IMG/VR virus record: IMGVR_UViG_3300045107_000076
Coordinates: 1 to 23,672 of that record
Direction: 5' to 3' (one strand)
From: a virus
DNA length: 23,672 bases
Below are positions 11,039 through 21,069 of the stretch, piece after piece; position 1 is the stretch's first letter, and each line of letters starts with the position of its first letter. The position numbers were made by a program, and so were the translations under genes. The notes under the pieces are model-generated. The model saw only the letters and a program-made list of their open reading frames with translations, ran no database searches and was not told the DNA's origin.

Positions 11039-11797
11039 TTACATAAATCCTAAATGAGTTGTACGCCATGTTATCCTTACCTCACCTCTTGCACCTTGAC
11101 CTCCGTTTCTTGTTGTTGCATTATTACTGCTTGCACCACCACCACCTCCTCCTACGGTACTACCGTTACCGCCGGCGCTACCGCCACTTACGCCAGCAGC
11201 ACCATTGCCACCGGAAGTTGCAGTTCCTGTTCCTGCCGCATTCAATGAAGCATTACCACCATCACCTCCTGTGCCAGCTCCACCGCCTCCAGCTCCGGAA
11301 TTAGTTGCTCCTGCATTACCGCCACCTCCACCATAGTATATAACATCACCCACTCCACCAGTTGTAATTCTTGAATTAGCACTTGCAGCACTTCCGGCAC
11401 CTGTAACTCCCGCCGCACCTCCAATGGCTTTAACAGTGCTTTCAGATGAAAACCAACTATCATTTCCTGCCGTTGCTGCTGTTGTTTGAGTTGCTCCAAC
11501 TGTTACGGTATAACTTGTTCCCTGCGTTATGCTGATTCCGTCTTTTCTTGCAAATCCACCACCTTGCCCACCGGCGCCTCTGCCGGATGAACTGGTTGTG
11601 CTGCTGCCACCGCTTCCACCACCAGCCCAGCATTGAGCATCTACTGTTGCAACTCCAGCAGGGGCTACCCAGGATGAAGATGAAGTGAAAGATTTATACT
11701 GGAATTGTCCGTATCCGGTTGTAGTTGCATTGGATTGTGTCTGAGAAAATGCAACCACAGATAAAAGAATTGATAGTGTTGTTATTATTGTTTTCAT
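11039..11797 (-). CDS. Secreted Gly-rich phage protein
   Basis: Signal peptide at residues 1-18 (KTIITTLSILLSVVAFSQ, cleaved before Gln-type residues). Then FTSSSSWVAPAGVATVDAQC introduces a long Gly/Ala/Ser-rich stretch (for example GSGGSSTTSSSGRGAGGQGGG) to the C terminus, where EVRITWRTT ends the chain. The W-xAPAGV motif before Gly-rich repeats is typical of phage Gly-rich-domain tail proteins, which can form a beta-type adhesive tip. Low complexity makes the reverse strand full of false ORFs. Two bases separate it from the lectin-like gene and 11 from the fibre gene. Confidence 0.75.
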   Translation of the reverse strand: MKTIITTLSILLSVVAFSQTQSNATTTGYGQFQYKSFTSSSSWVAPAGVATVDAQCWAGGGSGGSSTTSSSGRGAGGQGGGFARKDGISITQGTSYTVTVGATQTTAATAGNDSWFSSESTVKAIGGAAGVTGAGSAASANSRITTGGVGDVIYYGGGGGNAGATNSGAGGGGAGTGGDGGNASLNAAGTGTATSGGNGAAGVSGGSAGGNGSTVGGGGGGASSNNATTRNGGQGARGEVRITWRTTHLGFM

Positions 11798-11808
11798 TCT
11801 AAATTATT

Positions 11809-14800
11809 TTATAAACCATCTAAAACAGAAATCAAATCCCATTTGCTATCAGTTGAGTTGTAAATAAATTTTATATACATGGTCTTACTGATAGTTGTTG
11901 TTGTTGGCAACGAAAGATTTGTTCCCGCTCTGTAAATAGCGTTCCACCCACTTATACTTCTCGCTGTTCCATTATCTTTTACTCTTATCAAGAGTGTGTT
12001 ATGATTAGCTGGTGTGCCACTCGGAGCATTGATAGTTGTTACTGCTGCCGCCTGTGCAGTTATATCGTAATAGTTTTCTCTCGCATCTCCATCCGGCGAC
12101 CATGTAGCATTGCTGCTGATGGATGCCTCCTTATAACCCATGATCGTACTCGTTACAGTCGGAAGTGTCAGCGTACCGGTATTGCTGATTGATGAAATGG
12201 CAGGCGCAGATGAAAATGTTTGTGTTCCGGTGAATGTCTGTGCCGCATCAGTTCTCGCAATCGTTGCACTTGTAGATGGGAATGTCATAGTAGTACCATC
12301 TGTTCCGTCAAGTGTCAAAGATTTTGCAACAGTTAAAGTCTTGGATGCAGCCGAAAAAGCAATCGTTCCTGAATTGCTGTTGATAGTTAAAGTTCTTCCT
12401 GCATTGTTCACTCCAGTTCCACCGTAAGTAGAACTGATAACTGAACCTTGCCAGGTACCTGTACCGATCGTTCCTAAAGTTGTTATGTTAGTTGTCGCTG
12501 CATTAACCCATGCGCTACCATTATATCTCAAATAATCACCCGTTGTTGCAGAGGTAATAGTAACATCTGTAAGCCCATCCAAGTTTGTTGCTCCACCTCC
12601 ACCGCCATTTACGCTTCCGTCTTTCCAATAATGTACGTTTCCATCGTAATAATAACTTAATACCGTAGTATCTCCGGCAGCATTGTTAAGCGTAACAGTT
12701 CCATCCGGAACAGCCAAAGTTCTTCCACCGGTACCGTCTTGTACTACTACCAACGTACCGTAATCACCCGCTTGCTCATTACTGAACGCAAGCGTTCTAT
12801 TGCCGCCCAATGTAACGTAAGCATTGAACCCGTTGTTCCTGTCCCAAGAAATAGTACCACCATCCGTAAGTGAAAGTGGTGTTTTGTTTGTTCTCAACGC
12901 TTGCCCGGTTAAAACCAAATCATGTTCGCTTGAAAGAGTAACATCTCCTGTATTCGTTCCGGAGTTTGTACCGGTTATATCCGACAAGTAAGCTATCGTT
13001 CCATTCGCAGCCTGCAATGTAGCCGTATAATTGCTGCTGCCGGTATTAGCGGTTGAAATAGTTGTAACGCCTGTTGATGTTCCCTTCATTGCCAGCTTAT
13101 CCTTATCAAACGTCTTTAACCCGGTTACAGATTGCGTAGCCGAGAGAATCATATCTCCACTTCCGGATGGAGCATCCCATGTACCATCATCTTTAAGATA
13201 TTTTCCAGTTATATTGTCTGGCATTGGAACTAAGCCGGTATTATTTCCGTTAAACGTATTAATAAAAAGTGTGTCATTACTAATTGCACCTCTTACGCTA
13301 TTATCTGAATAGTCAACATCAGATACTACACTTATACCACCGCTTCCAACCGATAATGTTGCTGTATCTCTCCATAAGTCGCCATTAGCATCTGCTACAA
13401 TTCTACCCAAATTAGTTCCGGCACTTGTAGTATCTCTTAATCCAACAAATCTACCAACAGATGTATTGTGAGGAGTAGGAACAGTTCCACTATTATTATT
13501 CAATACAAATTTTCCATTAGGCTTTATAGCGAAAGGAAAATAGTTTGTTCCAGCTTGATAAACTAAATAAGAATTAGCAGTACCGCTTCCACTGGCACTA
13601 TGTCCTGCGCCAAAATACCATTGATTATTTGCACCATATAGCGTAGCAAGGTTTGAAATGGTTTGCGAAGAAATATTAAGCGGACAAAAGTTATCGCTTG
13701 TAATCTTAACCGTTTCACTTCTGCTTGAAGATTTTGCATTGAACTCAGCAAAAGTGTTAGATGCCTCGCTGCCAACAGATGTATTAAGTCTTAAATTATT
13801 GCCATCTGTTGAGCCTCCTATATAAATATCACCGTGAAACTGTTTATATGTCTCTGGATATTCAACTTTGCCTCTCTTTAAAACGTAAGCCGTATTGTTA
13901 TCGTTTCCCTGCATTATAAAAAGCCTGTCCTTATATTCTCCACCGCCTTGAGCATGAGAAATGCTAAGCGATGGTACAGATCCAATTCCTCCTATGTTAA
14001 ATTTGTGCCACTTATCTTGCAAATCCAAATACGCAACTTCTGCTGTATTAGATATTCCATTATGCCCGTTGATATAAAATATCCAGCCGTTAAAAAGAGC
14101 TACAAGCGGGAATTGCTTTGCGTTTGTAATTGGTATGGTATCAAGCTCCCACCACTTAGTCAAATCATCTGCTTTCGCATAAAAGTTCCTCTTTGAATAA
14201 GTTCTTTTAGCAGAATTATCATCATACTTTCCACCAACTCCTATTCCATACACATAACCATTTCTATATTTGAACTGGTTAGCATCATTACCGCCTAAAG
14301 TAAATCCACCTACATTTATTCCACTCGCAATCTGTGTCCACGTTGCTCCATCTGTGCCGCCATCTGAATAAATATCATCGAGATGATTTGCGGAATCATT
14401 CGTTGATTGCCCGAAACCCCAAAAATTTACTCCATTATCGTCAGCCCACGAGCTTCCTAATAGCCTTTCTGCTCCTCCGTAATCTGCTGTAGCTGTTGTA
14501 AATGTTCTGAAATCAACTGTAGTAATTACTGTTTTTCTATCTGTATTTGTTCCATAACCATCGCTTCCGCAAAACATCCAATAACCTCTTGCTTGATTAT
14601 AATGATAAGAAATTGAATGACCTTTGTATGGAAATCTTACAGGCCATAAGCTCCATGTATTGTAAGGAGGTACCGAATAATATATGCTATCGGTTGTATA
14701 TGCAGATGCTCCAGTGTACCAGCCATTTACTTTAAAAAGCGTATCGCCATTATAACAAAAAGAAGTACCATCATAATAGTGTGGCAATTGATTTGTAGTT

Positions 14801-16053
14801 AAAGTGTCCCATTGCAACTCAGGACTGTATGGATTTGAATTAGCTGTAACAACAGATTGCTGCTGTGTAACTTTTGGAAAAAGTGATATTGTTCTGTTAG
14901 AAGAAAGGTCTCCTCCTCCCTTGACAGGAAAATTGGTGTTGATTGTTCTTGAATTCGCAATTAAATATCTTGTGTTATAATAGTTTTCAGAATGTAAATC
15001 AGGAACACTTGTACTGTCAATTGTTCCAAAGGCAAGCGTAGTTCCATTTCTCCGTAATACATAATTGTCACTCCCAGCAGTAATATCAGCAACATTTCCT
15101 GTACTGTTGGAAGCCCGCCCAATTACAGAAAGTCCGGCTGATTGCCTGAGCATACCATCAGTAACTTTATTACTTCCGATTGTTGTAGTGATAGATGTTG
15201 CACCACTTCCGCTTACATCTCCGGAAAGCGTTATTGTTTGATTACCGGTTAAATAGCTGCCGATAGGTTGATACAGGCCGTCATAGTAGAATTTCGTATG
15301 CCATCTCGTTGTGTCGAAAGTTGCCGTTAAATTCGACAAACCACTTCTTCCTAAAGTAAGTGTTGCATCTGTGAAGGAAGCAGATGTTGTATAGTTATTT
15401 CCATCACCTCCTCCAGCAATTAAAGCACCCAATGAATCAATTTTCCACTTTGTTGCCACTTTAGAACTGTCCGCACTAACTACATGACCGGATTTATTTA
15501 ATCCCCAACCAACCTGGTTAAAGTAGTTCGCCAACATTGCTGCTGTATCAGAAATATTCAACTTGCCGGATATATCGGCAGCGACTAAATAACCTGCCGG
15601 ATTACTTCCTAAAGGATAATACCTGCCATCATAAAAACCCATCGAATGATATTTAGTTGAATCCCACGATGCCGATAAATTACTCAGTCCGCTTCTCGTC
15701 AGCGTTAATACATTATTTGAAAATGTAATTCCTGTTGTATAATTGTTGTCGCCACCACCGCCTCCGCCACCTACTTTGTTCAATGTATCCCACGAAAGTG
15801 AAGATGGATTATACCACCAAACAAGATAATTACACGTATCAACGAAAAATGCTCCCTTCCTTAAATCATAAGCCTTTAATGATGTCGGCTGTCCGCATCC
15901 CGTAGGGACCAATAACGTACTGTCAAAAGATGCCCGCTTGCTAATGGTGCCATAAGCACCCGGATTAGGATTGAGCCACCCTCCTTGTGCATTTACTTTC
16001 ACTGCTAAATTTATTAGCAATAAAATGCAAATAAAATGAGCATATTTTTTCAT
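11809..16053 (-). CDS. Large tail-fibre protein with beta-propeller insert
   Basis: 1414 residues. A signal peptide (ICILLLINLAVKVNAQ) is followed by shaft modules: residues about 96-150 and 214-266 are a clear internal repeat (YTTGITFSNNVLTLTRSGLS against YTTSASFTDATLTLGRSGLS). Residues about 270-420 are typical phage-fibre sequence (LSGDVSGSGATSITTTIGSN, DNYVLRRNGT). Residues about 430-760 are Trp/Tyr/Gly-rich with repeating strands (GYWMFCGSDGYGTNTDRK, YGIGVGGKYDDN, LFIMQGNDNN) and look like a kelch or sialidase-type beta-propeller, perhaps the receptor-binding or glycan-binding part. The rest returns to fibre repeats (ITGTNSGTNTGDVTL), ending with a module (HNTLLIRVKDNGTARSISGW) common at fibre C termini. 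Nine bases from the collar gene. No enzyme residues are assigned. Confidence 0.8.
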   Translation of the reverse strand: MKKYAHFICILLLINLAVKVNAQGGWLNPNPGAYGTISKRASFDSTLLVPTGCGQPTSLKAYDLRKGAFFVDTCNYLVWWYNPSSLSWDTLNKVGGGGGGGDNNYTTGITFSNNVLTLTRSGLSNLSASWDSTKYHSMGFYDGRYYPLGSNPAGYLVAADISGKLNISDTAAMLANYFNQVGWGLNKSGHVVSADSSKVATKWKIDSLGALIAGGGDGNNYTTSASFTDATLTLGRSGLSNLTATFDTTRWHTKFYYDGLYQPIGSYLTGNQTITLSGDVSGSGATSITTTIGSNKVTDGMLRQSAGLSVIGRASNSTGNVADITAGSDNYVLRRNGTTLAFGTIDSTSVPDLHSENYYNTRYLIANSRTINTNFPVKGGGDLSSNRTISLFPKVTQQQSVVTANSNPYSPELQWDTLTTNQLPHYYDGTSFCYNGDTLFKVNGWYTGASAYTTDSIYYSVPPYNTWSLWPVRFPYKGHSISYHYNQARGYWMFCGSDGYGTNTDRKTVITTVDFRTFTTATADYGGAERLLGSSWADDNGVNFWGFGQSTNDSANHLDDIYSDGGTDGATWTQIASGINVGGFTLGGNDANQFKYRNGYVYGIGVGGKYDDNSAKRTYSKRNFYAKADDLTKWWELDTIPITNAKQFPLVALFNGWIFYINGHNGISNTAEVAYLDLQDKWHKFNIGGIGSVPSLSISHAQGGGEYKDRLFIMQGNDNNTAYVLKRGKVEYPETYKQFHGDIYIGGSTDGNNLRLNTSVGSEASNTFAEFNAKSSSRSETVKITSDNFCPLNISSQTISNLATLYGANNQWYFGAGHSASGSGTANSYLVYQAGTNYFPFAIKPNGKFVLNNNSGTVPTPHNTSVGRFVGLRDTTSAGTNLGRIVADANGDLWRDTATLSVGSGGISVVSDVDYSDNSVRGAISNDTLFINTFNGNNTGLVPMPDNITGKYLKDDGTWDAPSGSGDMILSATQSVTGLKTFDKDKLAMKGTSTGVTTISTANTGSSNYTATLQAANGTIAYLSDITGTNSGTNTGDVTLSSEHDLVLTGQALRTNKTPLSLTDGGTISWDRNNGFNAYVTLGGNRTLAFSNEQAGDYGTLVVVQDGTGGRTLAVPDGTVTLNNAAGDTTVLSYYYDGNVHYWKDGSVNGGGGGATNLDGLTDVTITSATTGDYLRYNGSAWVNAATTNITTLGTIGTGTWQGSVISSTYGGTGVNNAGRTLTINSNSGTIAFSAASKTLTVAKSLTLDGTDGTTMTFPSTSATIARTDAAQTFTGTQTFSSAPAISSISNTGTLTLPTVTSTIMGYKEASISSNATWSPDGDARENYYDITAQAAAVTTINAPSGTPANHNTLLIRVKDNGTARSISGWNAIYRAGTNLSLPTTTTISKTMYIKFIYNSTDSKWDLISVLDGL
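15256..15768 (-). repeat. Duplicated shaft module in the fibre gene
   Basis: Two copies of a roughly 55-residue module are encoded at 15604-15768 and 15256-15414. They share YTT, LTL-RSGLSNL, ATF/ASW-D, YDG-Y-P-GS in the same order. This looks like an internal duplication that lengthened the fibre shaft. Confidence 0.65.
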
Positions 16054-16062
16054 TGTACAAAT

Positions 16063-17460
16063 TTATATTAAAATCAAAAGATAATGTCCTGTATTTTTTG
16101 GTGTCGTTTCTGTTCCTGTCGGACTTCCATCCGGCTTTACAATTGTGTAATCCTTATCAAATGGATTTACATCACCCTTGCCCGGTCGCTGGCTCCATCC
16201 ACCTCCCGGATTGCCGGTAAATGAATTTCCCATTGAGATTGTGGCTTTGAGCGGCTGTACCGCCATATCCTGAAACGATCCCGCTTTTCTTGTCACATTA
16301 TCCACTCCTCTCATATATCCATTGTCATATAATCTCGGAATCCTGAAAGTTGTGCTTCCATCTCCAGTAGAATACTTTCCCGTATTGTTCAATGAAAAAT
16401 TTGTCCAATCGGCATCACTTACTATCGCAGAAGAATCCAGACTTTGCACATAATTCCATAAGCGCTTATAAGTTGTCCTGCTAAGTAGTGCGCCATTTGC
16501 AAATATCGCATTTACCGGATCAACAGATTGCGGCAATAAATAAGAGGACACAATTTGTCCAACACTTCTCATTCCCGATTTTTCATTAATAACCTTCCAA
16601 TGATAATCGTCCACATCAGACGGATTCACCCATTTGAAAAGCCATAGCAATTCCGACTGTCCTAAAATCAATTCGCTTAATTCCTGGTTCAACCAATGAA
16701 TTTTATCCCAGCCATATGCAGAAATTGAGGCATTGATATGATTACCAGAGTTTGAAACTATCGGGATAATTCTATTGGCAAGTACTGTTTTTATATCTGG
16801 CAATGTAATCGTAAGAAATGGGTTTTCTCCTTCTATGAAAACTGCTTTATTCATGTCAGAATTAGTAAGCGAAATATTGTCTGTAACCACCATTACTGTA
16901 TCAAAGACTTTTGCCCCTCCCGGATTCGATGTTGGCGTTACGACTGATATTTTCGGGTAAAAATGAATGATATAAACTTCCTGATCCTGAAATGTATATC
17001 CGTCTAATATTACTTCAAATCCAAAATGAGGGGAAATAATCTTATTCCACTCAACATCTTTTTGTAATTGACCGAATGATTGCCGGATCTCTATTTCATA
17101 ATCCCATCCATCCCACCTGTTATCCGAAGGAACGAAAGATGTATTACCTGCATCAAACCCGGCAGTAGTTCCAACAACAATAAATTCATCAAATTTTATT
17201 TCTGCATTTGTGAAAGACGGATCATAAATAAATTGATGGCGAATTGTTCCACCGACAGAACCGGAAGTGTTTTCAAATATTTTTACGATGTGAACGGCAG
17301 GGTTCACATTGGTAAATGATATGTTTCTCGGACTGGTATGCGGAGCTGCATACGCCTGGAAATCCACTACGGTGGTCGGTGAGCTTGCTTCATAAATGGC
17401 AACAACTAAATAATTTGTCGTTATTGCCGGAGCCGCCGATATGCTTAAATTAATATCCAT
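16063..17460 (-). CDS. Tail-collar-domain fibre protein
   Basis: 465 residues. The start codon follows directly after the stop of the preceding gene (zero gap), so the two are translationally coupled. Residues about 1-170 look like Ig-type beta domains (LVVAIYEASSPTTVVDFQAY, NPAVHIVKIFENTSG). Residues about 300-390 fit the phage tail-collar domain (VGQIVSSYLLPQSVDPVNAI, ANGALLSRTTYKRLWNYV, GDGSTTFRIPRLYDNGYMRG). The end GTETTPKNTGHYLLILI matches the usual collar C terminus. Collar proteins sit at the distal tail and often help bind receptor. It has no signal peptide, unlike its neighbours. Confidence 0.8.
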   Translation of the reverse strand: MDINLSISAAPAITTNYLVVAIYEASSPTTVVDFQAYAAPHTSPRNISFTNVNPAVHIVKIFENTSGSVGGTIRHQFIYDPSFTNAEIKFDEFIVVGTTAGFDAGNTSFVPSDNRWDGWDYEIEIRQSFGQLQKDVEWNKIISPHFGFEVILDGYTFQDQEVYIIHFYPKISVVTPTSNPGGAKVFDTVMVVTDNISLTNSDMNKAVFIEGENPFLTITLPDIKTVLANRIIPIVSNSGNHINASISAYGWDKIHWLNQELSELILGQSELLWLFKWVNPSDVDDYHWKVINEKSGMRSVGQIVSSYLLPQSVDPVNAIFANGALLSRTTYKRLWNYVQSLDSSAIVSDADWTNFSLNNTGKYSTGDGSTTFRIPRLYDNGYMRGVDNVTRKAGSFQDMAVQPLKATISMGNSFTGNPGGGWSQRPGKGDVNPFDKDYTIVKPDGSPTGTETTPKNTGHYLLILI

Positions 17461-20400
17461 CTAATCTACTTTTTCAACTTGAACAATATTATCCGATCCC
17501 GCACCGTCACCAAACGCTTTTGTATTGATGTTATAAGCCACCGTCAATTCATTATCCAGTTGTCCACTTGTGCTGAGCGATATTCCATCCCTGTTCTTTC
17601 CTTCCCGAACTATGAGCGTCCAGTATTTTAAAGGCGACCCCGGAACAGTGGTCTTTTCCATCTTCGCATCGCTATCCCTGCTGAAATATTTTCCATCAAT
17701 CTTTACCGAATTCAACATCATGATGCGATTGATTTTGTCGGCCATCCAATCCGGCAACCCACGATTGAAACCAATATTCAGCTTATAAGTGCGATAAGGA
17801 ATTCCATTCAGCGTTTCAATATCTGCAGGTTGATTTACATAGCTGGTGAAAATTCCTTCTGCAGAAAAATCATCCATCCACCCTTCCACACGAATAGACG
17901 GATCATAACCCGAACTGAAAATACAAGCCTGTTTGTTTTTTGCATTTGTATATTCAAAAAGCAAAGTGTTCTCGTGATTTTCTTTTACATAAAGCGGCTC
18001 GCTTAACATTTGTGCTATCGTTCCGCCTGTTCCCGCAGTAAGCAGCAGGTAATAATATCCATCTTCCAGACCCACTAACGGAATATTTCCTTCAAATAAA
18101 ATCATGGGAGAAATAACAGATGGATCAGAAACAGTGGAAAATGAAACACTATTCAATACTTTTCCTTCGCAATCCAGCAAATCGACCTGCACTGGACCTA
18201 ATCCATTTGTCTGACATTGTATTTTTATTTCATCGTTTGTCTGCCATTTTTGGGCATAGGTATTTTGCTCAACATAGTGTTGTATCTGCTCACTATGCCA
18301 CCATTCATCCATGTGTTTGAAATGATATTGCGCCGGCATATTTATTCCAAGTGGAACAAACTTTGCCGGGCATAAATGGGGTACGAAAACAGAAAGGTCG
18401 TTCATAACTAAAAAGTTTAAACCGTTAATATCCAAATCCTGTAATTTGGAAAGATTAGTGGATGGAGATAATAACAATTTCCATTCCTGCGAATCATTCA
18501 AAGAAGGCTTCACAGATACTTCCATTGGAAAACCAAACATTTCAACGCCATTGTATGTAAACCGGATATGCCCATTCACCGCTTTGTTCATAATTTCTTC
18601 AAATGTTAATGGCACTTTTGTTTTGAATGATGCGATATATGGATAGAACAAAGGAGCATCTAATTGGCCGATCGGTTGATCGGTTTTTTCAATGACGAAA
18701 GTTGTTCCTTGTTGTGTGGCCAGTTCTTTATTCTTATTCAGGTTTAAAAAAGTGAGGTATTCTGTTGCCCGGTTATAAAGTGAACCCCGGATATAATTGC
18801 CATGTTTCAGCAACATTCTTTTCGGGGTAAGGTCGGCGATATTAAAAGCGGTTTCTGGATTAATGATGCCTGTTATTGAATCGTATGTTTCTCTCAGTAA
18901 ATCATAAATGACACCCGTCATGAATTCAATTAATACAGAAGCGTCTGTTTCATCAGTAAGTGATCCGCTTAGGCTTACAAATTGAATAAAGAAAGATTCT
19001 GTTATACTGGTCACAGTATATACACCATCGTTGGATGCGCTGCCGGTTATCCTTATCTGCTGCCCTTGTGCAAAATTTATTCCTAACGGGGTTATCATCA
19101 TCCCTAAAGATGAACTGAAACTTACCGTAGCGGTTACCGGGGCTGCAGCCTGCTTGTCAATTGCTATTACAAAAACGCTATTATCGCTTTTGTTATTTAC
19201 CGTTTGGTTTCCGGGGGCCAGGAATCTTGTGTACTCAATTCCGTAACTATCGGCACGGTAAACTGATATTAATTCAACCGCTTTTTTATTTATGTTCTTC
19301 AGCGGAGATTGCCATTCTGCTGTTGTGTTATATTCAAGCTGGCCCTGCCTTTCATCATATTGCTGTTCGGGATAACCTATTTTAAGATTATTGAAAAAAT
19401 ATTCATTTTCCGGTGTGATTTGCAAACCGCTTACTTCTCCAAGATCGAGGTCAATTTGCAGAGGATTAAAAACGAATTTCTTTTCTTCCAAAAAAAGAGA
19501 TTCAGACTGATTGATTGTTGCAGAGATTTTTTCTATTTTTATTGAGGCATGCGATTCATCCTGTTTAACAGTTCCATCAGAAAATAATAATATAGGCCCA
19601 AAAATACCCAGCAATACCGATCCTACTGTATAGCGGCCATTATTGAATGCGGAGCCTGAAATGCGAATAATATCACCCGGCGAAATTGAAAATCCAATCA
19701 GTGTATTATATTCAAGAGAATTATTGGCAACCAAAAACTTTGCTGTATTGGTAAATGCGGTTTGTATAACCGAATACTTAATGTTGCCGGGAGGCAGTAC
19801 TCCAAGCGAAGCGTTTAATATCGCATTGAATGATTTAAAAAAATCAGTAATAGACGTTTTTATGGTTGCGCTGGGGGTTTGTCTCAGAGAAGCACCACTG
19901 GTAAGTACGAGATGATTGTATCTATCTAACAGATCACTGGATGCAGAAAAGATACCGTTGCTTGCCTTTTGTATTAATGCCTGCAATAGATCAGACGCTT
20001 TCCATCCCCATGCCAATGTAGAACGGTAGCGACTATCAAATTCAATTGTTATTTCATCATCGAAAAATGTATAGTTGGCTCTTTGCGTAGGAACGACCGG
20101 CGGATTGTCCACTAATAAAAATATCTTTTCTCCCGGCGATAGATTAATTGTAATGTCAATCGGAAATTCTTTTATTTCACCTACATTTATTGAAGTAAAA
20201 TCATAAAGAACGTATAAGTTTAATAAAGATGTAAGGATTTTTATCTTAACGGATGAATGATCGCTAAGATCAACGGCATCCAGCCTTATTCTTAACTTTC
20301 CTTTTATTCGAACTGAAATTGCGGAGGTGGTTGAAAAAATATAATTACCAGATGTTTGAACATAAGTATGTGAGTTATCTCCTGCTTCGTCTGAGTTTTC

Positions 20401-21069
20401 ATAATTTTCTGTTCCGCTTTCAATGCCTATGCTGTCGCCATCCGTATTGACAAATCCTATTGGATAGGTGAAATGCAAAAACGCTGTTTCGACAGAAAAA
20501 TTAATGCCCGTATAATGATATAATGCCCGGAATTTTATTCCATCAAATCTTATTCTAATGTTTCTTGGATCGGTTCCATCGCATGGTAATTCAAACGTAT
20601 TGTCCTCATTGGATTTTAAAACCTGCACAATGCCTGATTCTAAAAAAGGAACGGTAACGCCGATTGCCGACTCATCATTCATCTTGCTCAAATCCAGTTG
20701 TCCTTTATAATAAGGCTGATAGATTCCGGTTATATCGTCCCATTTATTTACATTCAAAAACAAATCCTGGTCAATTCCTTTTTTGGTATAAAATAAATTT
20801 CGGATAATAGAAGCGCCATCTCCTACAAATTTCAATGACGGCGCAAAAGACCTGTTAAGCCCATAATACTTTGTATTGCGGGCAAACGAAAGCGTAATGT
20901 CCTTCCATCCGTCGGGGGCTTCCGGCAGCCAATGTGGATGATTGTCTTTTAGCACCGAGCCATTGTTTACGTAATAGCTCCTTCCTCCGGTATCGGTAAG
21001 AAAAAATAAATATAATTCACGAACAACGCCCATGAATAGAAAGGTTAGTATTAATAGTTTTAATTTCAT
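17461..21069 (-). CDS. Large tail protein, likely tail-tip/hub-associated
   Basis: 1202 residues, encoded directly after the tape-measure gene, where tail-tip and hub proteins usually lie. Two similar small beta domains occur at about residues 461-515 and 662-716 (GDIIRISGSAFNNGRYTVGS against GQQIRITGSASNDGVYTVTS). The rest is beta-rich with Tyr/Trp and no recognised catalytic motif. From ATG at 21069 (ATGA overlap with the tape-measure stop) the first 25 residues are hydrophobic (LKLLILTFLFMGVVRELYLF), which could act as a signal peptide. Alternatively Met13 (21033) is the true start, since MGVVRELYLFFLT is more like a tail-protein N terminus. Exact function not assigned. Confidence 0.75.
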   Translation of the reverse strand: MKLKLLILTFLFMGVVRELYLFFLTDTGGRSYYVNNGSVLKDNHPHWLPEAPDGWKDITLSFARNTKYYGLNRSFAPSLKFVGDGASIIRNLFYTKKGIDQDLFLNVNKWDDITGIYQPYYKGQLDLSKMNDESAIGVTVPFLESGIVQVLKSNEDNTFELPCDGTDPRNIRIRFDGIKFRALYHYTGINFSVETAFLHFTYPIGFVNTDGDSIGIESGTENYENSDEAGDNSHTYVQTSGNYIFSTTSAISVRIKGKLRIRLDAVDLSDHSSVKIKILTSLLNLYVLYDFTSINVGEIKEFPIDITINLSPGEKIFLLVDNPPVVPTQRANYTFFDDEITIEFDSRYRSTLAWGWKASDLLQALIQKASNGIFSASSDLLDRYNHLVLTSGASLRQTPSATIKTSITDFFKSFNAILNASLGVLPPGNIKYSVIQTAFTNTAKFLVANNSLEYNTLIGFSISPGDIIRISGSAFNNGRYTVGSVLLGIFGPILLFSDGTVKQDESHASIKIEKISATINQSESLFLEEKKFVFNPLQIDLDLGEVSGLQITPENEYFFNNLKIGYPEQQYDERQGQLEYNTTAEWQSPLKNINKKAVELISVYRADSYGIEYTRFLAPGNQTVNNKSDNSVFVIAIDKQAAAPVTATVSFSSSLGMMITPLGINFAQGQQIRITGSASNDGVYTVTSITESFFIQFVSLSGSLTDETDASVLIEFMTGVIYDLLRETYDSITGIINPETAFNIADLTPKRMLLKHGNYIRGSLYNRATEYLTFLNLNKNKELATQQGTTFVIEKTDQPIGQLDAPLFYPYIASFKTKVPLTFEEIMNKAVNGHIRFTYNGVEMFGFPMEVSVKPSLNDSQEWKLLLSPSTNLSKLQDLDINGLNFLVMNDLSVFVPHLCPAKFVPLGINMPAQYHFKHMDEWWHSEQIQHYVEQNTYAQKWQTNDEIKIQCQTNGLGPVQVDLLDCEGKVLNSVSFSTVSDPSVISPMILFEGNIPLVGLEDGYYYLLLTAGTGGTIAQMLSEPLYVKENHENTLLFEYTNAKNKQACIFSSGYDPSIRVEGWMDDFSAEGIFTSYVNQPADIETLNGIPYRTYKLNIGFNRGLPDWMADKINRIMMLNSVKIDGKYFSRDSDAKMEKTTVPGSPLKYWTLIVREGKNRDGISLSTSGQLDNELTVAYNINTKAFGDGAGSDNIVQVEKVD

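Noticed and set aside
11242-11499. Alternative-frame ORF inside the Gly-rich gene, and plus-strand ORFs at 11054-11304
   Set aside because: Low-complexity GGN repeats leave several frames open. The peptides are simple and unlike proteins.
9716-16053. Diversity-generating retroelement acting on the fibre or lectin-like gene
   Set aside because: No reverse transcriptase or template repeat is present in the window.
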